Assembly (NCBI GenBank): GCA_012861695.1
Contig: JAAOOA010000056.1
Coordinates: 2,355,260-2,419,259, forward strand
Reading direction: 5' to 3'
From: Trematomus loennbergii
Lineage: Eukaryota > Chordata > Actinopteri > Perciformes > Nototheniidae
Length of the DNA: 64,000 nt
The position numbers were made by a program, and so were the translations under genes. Positions 1-11,485 of the stretch are shown piece by piece. A model generated the notes under the pieces. It did not search any database. It was given only the letters and a program-made list of their open reading frames with translations, and was not told where the DNA came from. Positions within the stretch are counted from its first letter, which is position 1, and the number at the start of each line of letters is the position of its first letter.

Positions 1-121
1 TGTATTCCATGTGATGTGTGTGTTCCATGTGTTGTGTGTGTGTTCCATGTGATGTGTGTGTTCCATGTGATGTGTGTGTTCCATGTGATGTGTGTGTTCC
101 ATGTGATGTGTGTGTTCCATG
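1..121. repeat. End of an 18-bp minisatellite array
   Basis: This is a run of the same TTCCATGTGATGTGTGTG units that fill 1469-6233. It ends where single-copy flank A begins. The array therefore extends left of the window, and this is the tail of a previous copy of the tandem duplication. Confidence 0.9.
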
Positions 122-1468
122 TAAGGCAGTACTAGATTTAGTAATATTACCATGAATCTAGCTATTTATTTACCATATTTTATTGGAAAACATCTCTGAA
201 ACTCTGAAAAAGTCATATTGCTAGTTTACCATAAAAGGCCAATTCGACCAGTTGGTTGAGCATATTTTCAAAAAAGTAATTACACCCTTGTTACAAAAAT
301 GTTTTGTGCATCAAGTTATATAATTCTGTTCAGTAAGTGCTCTGACACTAAAATATGTCAAAAATGATATGGTTACCTTACAAAAGTTGACCAAAAAGAG
401 TGATTTCTTCAGGAGTGATTTTTAGCATGCCAACTTTCTCAGTGGAAGCTAGCTGAAGGGCATTCTGTTCGAACCACAGTGACATCTAGAGGTTGTTTTG
501 TGCATAACATGTCAACCAAACTATGGCTGAATCAGATGGAGTTACACTTTTTTTTTTTTTTCAACAAGATATCAAAACACAAAATGTGCTCTACCAAATG
601 GTGGCGCTGGCTGCTAAAGGTTAAGACAGCATCATCATAAGAGGCCAACAAGAGTGACAGGGTGTGTCACTTTGCTGAAGGATAGACCAGCTATGCAGGA
701 TATTCTCTGAAGATTTCCCAAGGGGTACACGCTGCTGCTGGAGTACTGACTGGAAGTAGTGCTGATATCATGTCTACCATATCCTCTTAAAATACTCTGT
801 CCAACAATATAAATCTAATGACACATTTTTATTTAAGATGCATTCTTGTACTAAGGAGGGGAATTTGAAAGAGAATACCTGAAAAAGTACTTGTTGGTGT
901 AGTTAAATTAGTATACTGAGTCAAACAGTATCACTCTCATTAAGAATTTATGGCAGAAAATCATTTTATCTCTCATCAAAGATAGCAGAAAACATGCATC
1001 ATTGTACTCAAGAGGGGAGTTTGACAGAGTACACAGTAAAAGTACTCTAAATAGTATTTATCAATCCTCAACCTCCAAGCTATTTTAATATAGATTTGAA
1101 GAAAAAAACCTCGATGCTGACTTGACCACGCAAACGGGAAATACGGCCGCATCAATTCAGCAGTGTCAGTAACATCAAACAGAGAGGTACTCATACTTTA
1201 TAAGATAGGGATTCATGACAGTGCAAGACAGACAGCCAGATAGACAGATCGCGAGACAGACAGACAGACCAACAGACCGACAGACGCGCACACACATACG
1301 CACCCACACACGGACAGACTGTCTTCTGTATGTTTTGCATGTAGCCATATATTCAATGTATATTCGTGCAAACACGCACTGCACTGTCTAGGCAAAGAGT
1401 ATGAACCTTTATTTTGAAGAGTACAGGGCAAGCATAGGGCAAACTAGCCAATCAGAAGCAAGGAGGCA
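122..1468. repeat. Flank copy A of a tandem segmental duplication
   Basis: This 1.35-kb block of non-repetitive sequence is present again at 6234-7576 with only scattered differences. It includes a T tract near 549, fragments of the motif family seen at 8280-10780 (720-960 and 1000-1060, reverse orientation) and a CAGA-rich stretch at 1220-1310. No credible gene is visible in it. The short open frames are not supported by splice signals or recognisable protein. Confidence 0.9.
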
Positions 1469-4400
1469 TTGTGTGTGTTCCATGTGTTGTGTGTGTTCCA
1501 TGTGATGTGTGTATTCCATGTGATGTTGGTATTCCATGTGTTCCATGTGATGTGTGTGTTCCATGTGATGTGTGTGTTCCATGTGTTGTGTGTGTTCCAT
1601 GTGTTGTGTGTGTTCCATGTGATGTGTGTGTTCCATGTGATGTGTGTGTTCCATGTGATGTGTGTGTTCCATGTGTTGTGTGTGTTCCATGTTATGTGTG
1701 TGTTCCATGTGATGTGTGTGTTCCATGTGATGTGTGTGTTCCATGTGTTCCATGTGATGTGTGTGTTCCATGTGATGTGTGTGTTCCATGTGATGTGTGT
1801 GTTCCATGTGTTGTTTGTTCCATGTGATGTGTGTGTTCCATGTGTTGTGTGTGTGTTCCATGTGATGTGTGTGTTCCATGTGTTGTGTGTGTTCCATGTG
1901 TTCCATGTGATGTGTGTGTTCCATGTGATGTGTGTGTTCCATGTGATGTGTGTGTTCCATGTGTTGTGTGTTCCATGTGTTCCATGTGATGTGTGTGTTC
2001 CATGTGATGTGTGTGTTCCATGTGTTGTGTGTGTTCCATGTTATGTGTGTGTTCCATGTGATGTGTGTGTTCCATGTGATGTGTGTGTTCCATGTGTTCC
2101 ATGTGATGTGTGTGTTCCATGTGATGTGTGTGTTCCATGTGATGTGTGTGTTCCATGTGTTGTTTGTTCCATGTGATGTGTGTGTTCCATGTGTTTGTGT
2201 GTGTTCCATGTGATGTGTGTGTTCCATGTGTTGTGTGTGTTCCATGTGTGTGTGTGTTCCATGTGATGTGTGTGTTCCATGTGATGTGTGTGTTCCATGT
2301 GATGTGTGTGTTCCATGTGATGTGTGTGTTCCATGTGTTCCATGTGTGTGTGTGTTCCATGTGATGTGTGTGTTCCATGTGATGTGTGTGTTCCATGTGT
2401 TGTTTGTTCCATGTGATGTGTGTGTTCCATGTGTTGTGTGTGTGTTCCATGTGATGTGTGTGTTCCATGTGTTGTGTGTGTTCCATGTGTTGTGTGTGTT
2501 CCATGTGATGTGTGTGTTCCATGTGTTGTGTGTGTTCCATGTGTTCCATGTGATGTGTGTATTCCATGTGATGTGTGTGTTCCATGTGTTGTGTGTGTTC
2601 CATGTGATGTGTGTGTTCCATGTGTTGTGTGTTTTCCATGTGATGTGTGTGTTCCATGTGATGTGTGTGTTCCATGTGATGTATGTGTTCCATGTGATGT
2701 GTGTGTTCCATGTGTTGTGTGTGTTCCATGTGATGTGTGTGTTCCATGTGATGTGTGTGTTCCATGTGATGTGTGTGTTCCATGTGTTCCATGTGATGTG
2801 TGTGTTCCATGTGATGTGTGTGTTCCATGTGATGTGTGTGTTCCATGTGTTGTTTGTTCCATGTGATGTGTGTGTTCCATGTGTTTGTGTGTGTTCCATG
2901 TGATGTGTGTGTTCCATGTGTTGTGTGTGTTCCATGTGATGTGTGTGTTCCATGTGTGTGTGTGTGTTCCATGTGATGTGTGTGTTCCATGTGATGTGTG
3001 TGTTCCATGTTTCCATGTGATGTGTGTATTCCATGTGATGTGTGTGTTCCATGTGATGTGTGTGTTCCATGTGATGTGTGTTCCATGTGTTGTGTGTGTT
3101 CCATGTGATGTGTGTGTTCCATGTGTTGTGTGTGTTCCATGTGATGTGTGTGTTCCATGTGATGTGTGTGTTCCATGTCATGTGTGTGTTCCATGTGATG
3201 TGTGTGTTCCATGTGTTCCATGTGATGTGTGTGTTCCATGTGATGTGTGTGTTCCATGTGATGTGTGTGTTCCATGTGTTCCATGTGATGTGTGTGTTCC
3301 ATGTGATGTGTGTGTTCCATGTGTTGTGTGTATTCCATGTGATGTGTGTGTTCCATGTGTTGTGTGTGTTCCATGTGATGTGTGTGTTGTGTGTGTTCCA
3401 TGTGATGTGTGTGTGTTCCATGTGATGTGTGTGTTCCATGTGATGTGTGTGTGTTCCATGTGTTGTGTGTGTTCCATGTGATGTGTGTGTGTTCCATGTG
3501 TTCCATGTGTTGTGTGTGTTCCATGTGATGTGTGTGTTCCATGTGATGTGTGTGTTCCATGTATTCCATGTGATGTGTGTGTTCCATGTGGTGTGTGTGT
3601 TCCATGTGATGTGTGTGTTCCATGTGTTGTGTGTGTTCCATGTGTTGTGTGTGTTCCATGTGATGTGTGTGTTCCATGTGTTGTGTGTGTTCCATGTGAT
3701 GTGTGGTTCCATGTGATGTGTGTGTTCCATGTGATGTATGTGTTCCATGTGATGTGTGTGTTCAATGTGTTGTGTGTGTTCCATGTGTTCCATGTGATGT
3801 GTGTATTCCATGTGATGTGTGTGTTCCATGTGATGTTGGTATTCCATGTGTTCCATGTGATGTGTGTGTTCCATGTGATGTGTGTGTTCCATGTGTTGTG
3901 TGTGTTCCATGTGTTGTGTGTGTCCATGTGATGTGTGTGTTCCATGTGATGTGTGTGTTCCATGTGATGTGTGTGTTCCATGTGTTGTGTGTGTTCCATG
4001 TTATGTGTGTTTCCATGTGATGTGTGTGTTCCATGTGTGTGTGTTCCATGTGTTCCATGTGATGTGTGTGTTCCATGTGATGTGTGTGTTCCATGTGATG
4101 TGTGTGTTCCATGTGTTGTTTGTTCCATGTGATGTGTGTGTTCCATGTGTTGTGTGTGTGTTCCATGTGATGTGTGTGTTCCATGTGTTGTGTGTGTTCC
4201 ATGTGTTCCATGTGATGTGTGTGTTCCATGTGATGTGTGTGTTCCATGTGATGTGTGTGTTCCATGTGTTGTTTGTGTTCCATGTGTTCCATGTGATGTG
4301 TGTGTTCCATGTGATGTGTGTGTTCCATGTGTTGTGTGTGTTCCATGTTATGTGTGTGTTCCATGTGATGTGTGTGTTCCATGTGATGTGTGTGTTCCAT

Positions 4401-6233
4401 GTGTTCCATGTGATGTGTGTGTTCCATGTGATGTGTGTGTTCCATGTGATGTGTGTGTTCCATGTGTTGTTTGTTCCATGTGTGTGTGTGTTCCATGTGT
4501 TGTGTGTGTGTTCCATGTGATGTGTGTGTTCCATGTGTTGTGTGTGTTCCATGTGTTGTGTGTGTTCCATGTGATGTGTGTGTTCCATGTGATGTGTGTG
4601 TTCCATGTGATGTGTGTGTTCCATGTGTTCCATGTGATGTGTGTGTTCCATGTGATGTGTGTGTTCCATGTGATGTGTGTGTTCCATGTGTTGTTTGTTC
4701 CATGTGATGTGTGTGTTCCATGTGTTGTGTGTGTGTGTCCATGTGATGTGTGTGTTCCATGTGTTGTGTGTGTTCCATGTGTTGTGTGTGTTCCATGTGA
4801 TGTGTGTGTTCCATGTGTTGTGTGTGTTCCATGTGTTCCATGTGATGTGTGTATTCCATGTGATGTGTGTGTTCCATGTGTTGTGTGTGTTCCATGTGAT
4901 GTGGTGTTCCATGTGTTGTGTGTTTTCCATGTGATGTGTGTGTTCCATGTGATGTGTGTTTCCATGTGATGTATGTGTTCCATGTGATGTGTGTGTTCCA
5001 TGTGTTGTGTGTGTTCCATGTTATGTGTGTGTTCCATGTGATGTGTGTGTTCCATGTGATGTGTGTGTTCCATGTGTTCCATGTGATGTGTGTGTTCCAT
5101 GTGATGTGTGTGTTCCATGTGATGTGTGTGTTCCATGTGTTTGTTTGTTCCATGTGATGTGTGTGTTCCATGTGTTGTGTGTGTGTTCCATGTGATGTGT
5201 GTGTTCCATGTGTTGTGTGTGTTCCATGTGATGTGTGTGTTCCATGTGTTGTGTGTGTGTTCCATGTGATGTGTGTGTTCCATGTGATGTGTGTGTTCCA
5301 TGTGTTCCATGTGATGTGTGTATTCCATGTGATGTGTGTGTTCCATGTGATGTGTGTGTTCCATGTGATGTGTGTGTTCCATGTGTTGTGTGTGTTCCAT
5401 GTGATGTGTGTGTTCCATGTGTTGTGTGTGTTCCATGTGATGTGTGTGTTCCATGTGATGTGTGTGTTCCATGTCATGTGTGTGTTCCATGTGATGTGTG
5501 TGTTCCATGTGTTGTGTGTGTTCCATGTGTTCCATGTGATGTGTGTGTTCCATGTGATGTGTGTGTTCCATGTGATGTGTGTGTTCCATGTGTTCCATGT
5601 GATGTGTGTGTTCCATGTGATGTGTGTGTTCCATGTGTTGTGTGTATTCCATGTGATGTGTGTGTTCCATGTGTTGTGTGTGTTCCATGTGATGTGTGTG
5701 TTGTGTGTGTTCCATGTGATGTGTGTGTGTTCCATGTGATGTGTGTGTTCCATGTGATGTGTGTGTGTTCCATGTGTTGTGTGTGTTCCATGTGATGTGT
5801 GTGTGTTCCATGTGTTCCATGTGTTGTGTGTGTTCCATGTGATGTGTGTGTTCCATGTGATGTGTGTGTTCCATGTATTCCATGTGATGTGTGTGTTCCA
5901 TGTGATGTGTGTGTTCCATGTGATGTGTGTGTTCCATGTGATGTGTGTGTTCCATGTGTTGTGTGTGTTCCATGTGATGTGTGTGTTCCATGTGTTGTGT
6001 GTGTTCCATGTGATGTGTGTGTTCCATGTGATGTGTGTGTTCCATGTGATGTATGTGTTCCATGTGATGTGTGTGTTCAATGTGTTGTGTGTGTTCCATG
6101 TGTTCCATGTGATGTGTGTATTCCATGTGATGTGTGTGTTCCATGTGTTGTGTGTGTTCCATGTGATGTGTGTGTTCCATGTGATGTGTGTGTTTCCATG
6201 TGATGTGTGTGTTCCATGTGATGTGTGTGTTCC
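1469..6233. repeat. 18-bp minisatellite with higher-order structure
   Basis: About 4.8 kb of TTCCATGTGATGTGTGTG units alternate with a TTCCATGTGTTGTGTGTG variant and a short TTCCATGTG form. Rare variants recur at a near-constant distance: GATGTTGG at about 1522 and 3834, CCATGTCATG at about 3175 and 5471, TTCAATGTG at about 3771 and 6076. This shows an internal duplication with a period near 2.3 kb. Because 18 is a multiple of three and the unit has no stop codon, very long open frames run through it on both strands. They are artefacts of repetition. Confidence 0.95.
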
Positions 6234-7576
6234 ATGTAAAGGCAGTACTAGATTTAGTAATATTACCATGAATCTAGCTATTTATTTACCATATTTTATT
6301 GGAAAACATCTCTGAAACTCTGAAAAAGTCATATTGCTAGTTTACATAAAGGCCAATTCGACCAGTTGGTTGAGCATATTTTCAAAAAAGTAATTACACC
6401 CTTGTTACAAAATGTTTTGTGCATCAAGTTATATAATTCTGTTCAGTAAGTGCTCTGACACTAAAATATGTCAAAAATGATATGGTTACCTTACAAAAGT
6501 TGACCAAAAAGAGTGATTTCTTCAGGAGTGATTTTTAGCATGCCAACTTTCTCAGTGGAAGCTAGCTGAAGGGCATTCTGTTCGAACCACAGTGACATCT
6601 AGAGGTTGTTTTGTGCATAACATGTCAACCAAATATGGCTGAATCAGATGGAGTTACACTTTTTTTTTTTTTCAACAAGATATCAAAACACAAAATGTGC
6701 TCTACCAAATGGTGGCGCTGGCTGCTAAAGGTTAAGACAGCATCATCATAAGAGGCCAACAAGAGTGACAGGGTGTGTCACTTTGCTGAAGGATAGACCA
6801 GCTATGCAGGATATTCTCTGAAGATTTCCCAAGGGGTAAAAGCTGCTGCTGGAGTACTGACTGGAAGTAGTGCTGATATCATGTCTACCATATCCTCTTA
6901 AAATACTCTGTCCAACAATATAAGTCTAATGACACATTTTTATTTAAGATGCATTCTTGTACTAAGGAGGGGAATTTGAAAAAGAATACCTGAAAAAGTA
7001 CTTGTTGGTGTAGTTAAATTAGTATACTGAGTCAAACAGTATCACTCTCATTAAGAATTTGGCAGAACATCATTTTATCTCTCATCAAAGATAGCAGAAA
7101 ACATGCATTATTGTACTCAAGAGGGGAGTTTGACAGAGTACACAGTAAAAGTACTCTAAATAGTATTTATCAATCCTCAACCTCCAAGCTATTTTAATAT
7201 AGATTTGAAGAAAAAAACCTCGATGCTGACTTGACCACGCAAACGGGAAATACGGCCGCATCAATTCAGCAGTGTCAGTAACATCAAACAGAGAGTACTC
7301 ATACTTTATAAGATAGGGATTCATGACAGTGCAAGACAGACAGCCAGATAGACAGATCGCGAGACAGACAGACAGACCAACAGACCGACAGACGCGCACA
7401 CACATACGCACCCACACACGGACAGACTGTCTTCTGTATGTTTTGCATGTAGCCATATATTCAATGTATATTCGTGCAAACACGCACTGCACTGTCTAGG
7501 CAAAGAGTATGAACCTTTATTTTGAAGAGTACAGCGCAAGCATAGGGCAAACTAGCCAATCAGAAGCAAGGAGGCA
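6234..7576. repeat. Flank copy B of the tandem segmental duplication
   Basis: This is the second copy of 122-1468, collinear over its whole length. At the right end copy A runs back into minisatellite, while copy B runs into unrelated sequence (about 7577). So the duplicated unit is minisatellite plus flank, about 6.1 kb. Differences between copies include single-base length changes (for example near 239, 297, 521 and 1186 of copy A) and a few substitutions. Confidence 0.9.
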
Positions 7577-7774
7577 CTGGAGACCCACCCACCTATGGAA
7601 ACGAAACATTGAGTGGTATACTTGTTTTAACAGTAAGAGAAAAAACGAAAAAACGAGCTGAATTTCCGTTTTTTGGTTTTGGGGCAAAATTGAAAAACAA
7701 AAAAACGACCCGTTTCTGTATTATTAGTTTCAATTAGAACTAAAAAACAAACGGTTAAAACGTACCTTGGTCGA
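7577..7774. other. AT-rich spacer with AAACG-type runs, no gene seen
   Basis: This short stretch between the segmental duplication and the inverted-repeat element is rich in AAAAACGA-like strings that resemble the adjoining arm. It may be an outer part of the same element. No coding sequence is recognisable. Confidence 0.4.
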
Positions 7775-8279
7775 GGGGTCAGTGTATGTTTTTTTTGGTC
7801 ATTGGATTTTCTTTTCACAAATGGAAATTCAAAAACAAAAAACGACTGGATATTTGATTTTCGTTTTCAAATTGAAAAACCAAAATTGAAATACAAGGCG
7901 TTTTTCTTTATCACGGTCAAAAAGGGATTTACTAAACTTAAAAAACGGGATGATTTTCATTTTCTACTTCTCAAAACAAAAAATAAAATCACTAGAAAAC
8001 AGAAACAAAAAACCCCCGTTTTTTCATATTCTGCTACCGGAAGTTGTCTTTCAAAATAAGAGCGCAGATGAGGACGGTCAATCCGTGTATCTACGGTCCA
8101 TTTGTTTTCACAACGAAAACAGCCAAGACACATATTGAGCCCAGAAAATGAATGTTATTAAGGGCTGTAAATATAATAGGCCTATGTCTAAAATGGACAA
8201 CATTGTTAGGAGATTTAAACTATACAGCGATTCTGCACTGCGGTCAGCTCAGCCGTCTCTCGAGTTTGTTATAATTTTT

Positions 8280-10780
8280 TCTGCCATTAGTTCTTCGTGA
8301 GATCGATCCTGTTGGACTCAGTAGGCTAGTAGTGAAAACTCTCCACAAGTACTATGAAGTACTTACTGTGTACTTTTTGAGTAATCCTCTGTCAATGTCC
8401 CCTCCTGAGAACAAGAATGCATGTTTCTCTGCTATTTTGAATCAGCGTTAAAACACCTTTCTTCATGAGACTGATATTGTTGGACAGAGTATTTTAAGAG
8501 GATATGGTAGACATGATATCAGCAATACTTCCAGTCAGAGTCCGGCAGCAGCATTTTTACCCCTTGGAAAGTCTTGCCCGCTATTTAAATTGACTTTGAT
8601 TGAAGTTAATAACAATATTGATATTATATAGATATATAGATATAGCATATTTGATGCAGTCTTTCTGAACACTTTTAAAATAAAATACTGCAAATTAAGA
8701 ATATTTGTAATGTTCTGCACAGATAGTGCCTTAACTTGAATTTGAAAACACGTGGCAGATGAAAAGATTTGTGGAAGGATACATTCTTCATGGGCTTCAA
8801 TGGCTCTCTAGATAAAGGGTTTTATGGTTGCTTGTATTATCCTCAGATAGGGTTTGTTTAAATAACTAGTGACATTTTAATAAATATTGCAAAAAAGGGC
8901 TCCAAAAAAGGCATATATCCTGGCCGGCTTAGCCAGTGTGTATTTTTTCAAGCACCACAAGATTCATAGTTTATAAAGTACAATTCTGGGCCATTGATTG
9001 TGTCATTTCTCCAAACTCATACAGTAAAAATGCTGTTTTTGAAGCCTTAAAATGGTGCAGGAAAAGGACTTTACATTGTATTATACTTAAGACAGGACTA
9101 TTCAGTTAAGAGAAGAGAAAAAAGGAAAGAAAACTGTTATAATGGGTGATGTAACATTAATGACAGACATAATATGAGGTCCTTGGCACTCAGACTCTAG
9201 AGGTCATTTTGTGATCATGGGGCATCACCCTTACAGCATCAGGACAATATCATATGGAGTCAGACACTGGAAGTGTGCTGGAGGCGTTGACTGGGACTGA
9301 TGGAAGGATGAGGCTGATGAGACTGAAGAATCTGCGAGGAACGAATTAGCGGCTGAGAAATAGTTATATATTAAAAGACAGCAGCATCATAAGAGGGCAA
9401 CCAGAGTGACAGTGTGTTACTTTGCTGAAGGATATATAATAATAATAATAAATTCTATTTATATAGCGCTTTTCTAAACCCAAAGACGCTTTACATTTGG
9501 GGAAGGGTAGACAGACAAGGACAGGCAACAAACAACAACAAAACAAAAACAAAACAGAGAAAAAAAAAAAAAAAAAATATTACTACTAACAATACATTGA
9601 AGTAATTTTACTGTGTACTTTTTGAGAAATCCTCTGTCAAAGTCCCCTGCTGAGAACAAAATCAAGCCACTTCTGCTAAATTTGATGAGGGAATTATTTT
9701 TTGTTGCCATTAGTTCTTCGTGAGATTGATCCTGTTGGACTCAGTACTACTGAAACTACTCCCACAAGTAGCTACTATGAAGTACTTACTGTGTACTTTT
9801 CCAGTAATCCTCTGTCAATGTCCCCTCGCGAGTACAAGAATGCATGTTTTTCTTTTAATAAGCGTTAAAAAACATTTCTTCCTGAGACTGATATTGTTGG
9901 ACAGAGTATTTTAAGAGGATGGTAGACATGATATCAGCACTACTTCCAGTCAGTACTCCGGCAGCAGCATTTTTACACCTTGGAACTTCTTTAGAGATAG
10001 GCTCCAACAGGTGTAGGCTACTATGGAGGGGACTCTGATAGAGGATTACTCACAAAGTACACAGTAAAAGTACTTCATTTCATTTCTGGTAGTGAAGCAC
10101 CCATATGCTTTGAGATCGTTTGAGATGCTGACATCTTGCACATGTGCCTTGTGGAAGTTAATAAATGAACGTTTTCTACACCTATAATACCCTTGCGGTC
10201 TGAGTGGTGTAACAGTAGCAGTCAAATTAGTACAGAGTCCAACAGTGTCAGTTTTATTAAGAACTTGTGGACAAAAATATTTGTATCACTCATTGAATAT
10301 AGCAGGGAAAAAAATGAAGAGCAGCTGATTTGAAAAATCAAACTCGAGAGACGGCTGAGGTGACCATGGTGCCAGAAAGTGCCACAAGTGCCACAAGTGG
10401 GACAGAGCTCTGTCCCACTTGTGGCACAAACATACTCTAGAGTTTTTTACCACAAATTCTTAATAAAACTGACACCGTTGGACTCGGTACTAGTTTGACT
10501 GCTACCAGAAATTAAATGAAGTACTTTTACTGTGTACTTTGAGTAATCCTCTGTCAGAGTCCCCTCCATAGTAGCCTACATAATGTATGTTTATCTGCTA
10601 TCTTTGATGAGTGATAAAAAGAAAATGTTACCATTAGTTCTTAATGAAATTGATACTGTTTGACTTTGTATTAGTTGGCCTACTACTACAATACATTGAA
10701 GTAATTTTACTCTTTACTTTTTGAGAAATCCTCTGTCAAAGTCCCCTGCTGAGAACAAAATCCTTTCTCCGCATCTGATT
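8280..10780. repeat. Dispersed motif family, both orientations
   Basis: A motif of roughly 150 bp recurs at about 8300-8430, 8460-8570, 9600-9670, 9700-9860, 9880-9980, 10010-10080 (inverted), 10230-10300 (inverted), 10450-10620 and 10630-10760. Key parts are TGATACTGTTGGAC, AAGTACTTTTACTGTGTACTTT and AATCCTCTGTCAA followed by CCCCT. The same pieces occur, inverted, inside both flank copies (720-1060 and 6830-7170). It may be the internal repeat of the surrounding composite element. Confidence 0.7.
9430..9560. mobile_element. Retroelement 3' tail-like repeat
   Basis: An (AAT)n run is followed by a segment reading TTTATATAGCGCTTTTCTAA and then a sentence of AAAC-type simple repeats. This word is common at the 3' ends of teleost interspersed repeats. 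No coding part is present. Confidence 0.4.
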
Positions 10781-10921
10781 CATGTCATAAATCAGATTTT
10801 AGAAAGGCGTTTTAGCCAATCAAAATGAAATATGCGGGACATCGTCTCAATTTGCGGGACGCACCAAAAGTCGTGAAAATGCTGTGCAATATACCGCACA
10901 AAGCGGGACATGTGGTCACCC
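10357..10921. mobile_element. hAT-type element inserted in the inverted-repeat arm
   Basis: The left end reads GAGGTGACCATGG and the right end reads CATGTGGTCACCC. The flanks are the 8-bp duplication AGACGGCT at 10349-10356 and 10922-10929. Removing the element and one duplication restores the arm sequence seen inverted at 8240-8270. Its ends match the copy at 21659-22012, including the AATATGCGGGACATCGTC segment. The interior has acquired copies of the dispersed motif, so it is longer than its sister. No transposase is present. Confidence 0.85.
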
Positions 10922-11485
10922 AGACGGCTGAGTGACCGCAGTGCAGAATCGCTGTATAGTTGAAATCTCCTAACAATGTTGTCCATTTTAGAAATAGGCC
11001 TATTATATTTACAGCCCTTTATAACATTCATTTTCTGGGCTCAAAGTGTGTTTGGCCGTTTTCATTGTGATCGCTAAATTCCCCTTGTTTATAATAATCA
11101 CAGTTGCTTCAACAGGATACTGTCGTGATTCAAAGTGTGATTTTAGCATAGCCTACGAGTGCTTTTGTTTTGAAATCACTTCCGTGAGTTTCGTCTGCGC
11201 TCTTATTTTGTAAGGTAACTTCCGGTAGCAGAATATGAAAAAACGGGGGGTTTTTTGTTTCTGTTTTCTAGTGATTTTATTTTTGTTTTGAGAAGTAGAA
11301 AATGAAAATCATCCCGTTTTTTAAGTTTAGTAAATCCCCTTTTGACCGTGATAAAGAAAAACGCCTTGTATTTCAATTTTGGTTTTTCAATTTGAAAACG
11401 AAAATCAAATATCCAGTCGTTTTTTGTTTTTGAATTTCCATTTTTGAAAAGAAAATCCAATGACCAAAACATACACTGACCGAGA

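Larger units (their letters stand above)
7775..11485. mobile_element. Inverted-repeat (foldback-like) composite element
   Basis: The left arm (about 7775-8270) reappears as its reverse complement at about 10335-11485, interrupted by a hAT insertion at 10357-10921. The arms share long identical stretches, including the AAACGG/TTTTCG-rich part (7797-8065 against 11210-11465) and the part around 8140-8260 against 10922-11040. The roughly 2-kb centre contains no recognisable transposase but many copies of a shorter motif. It looks like a non-autonomous DNA transposon with very long inverted termini. I could not fix its exact ends or target duplication, and I do not recognise the family. Confidence 0.7.

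Noticed and set aside
1409..6315. Very long open frames (up to 835 codons) on both strands with repeated M-E-H-T-H-H, P-C-D-V-C-V or C-V-F-H-V-M
   Set aside because: The 18-bp minisatellite unit lacks stops in all frames, so these frames are a consequence of the repeat. No start context, splice sites or domain support them.
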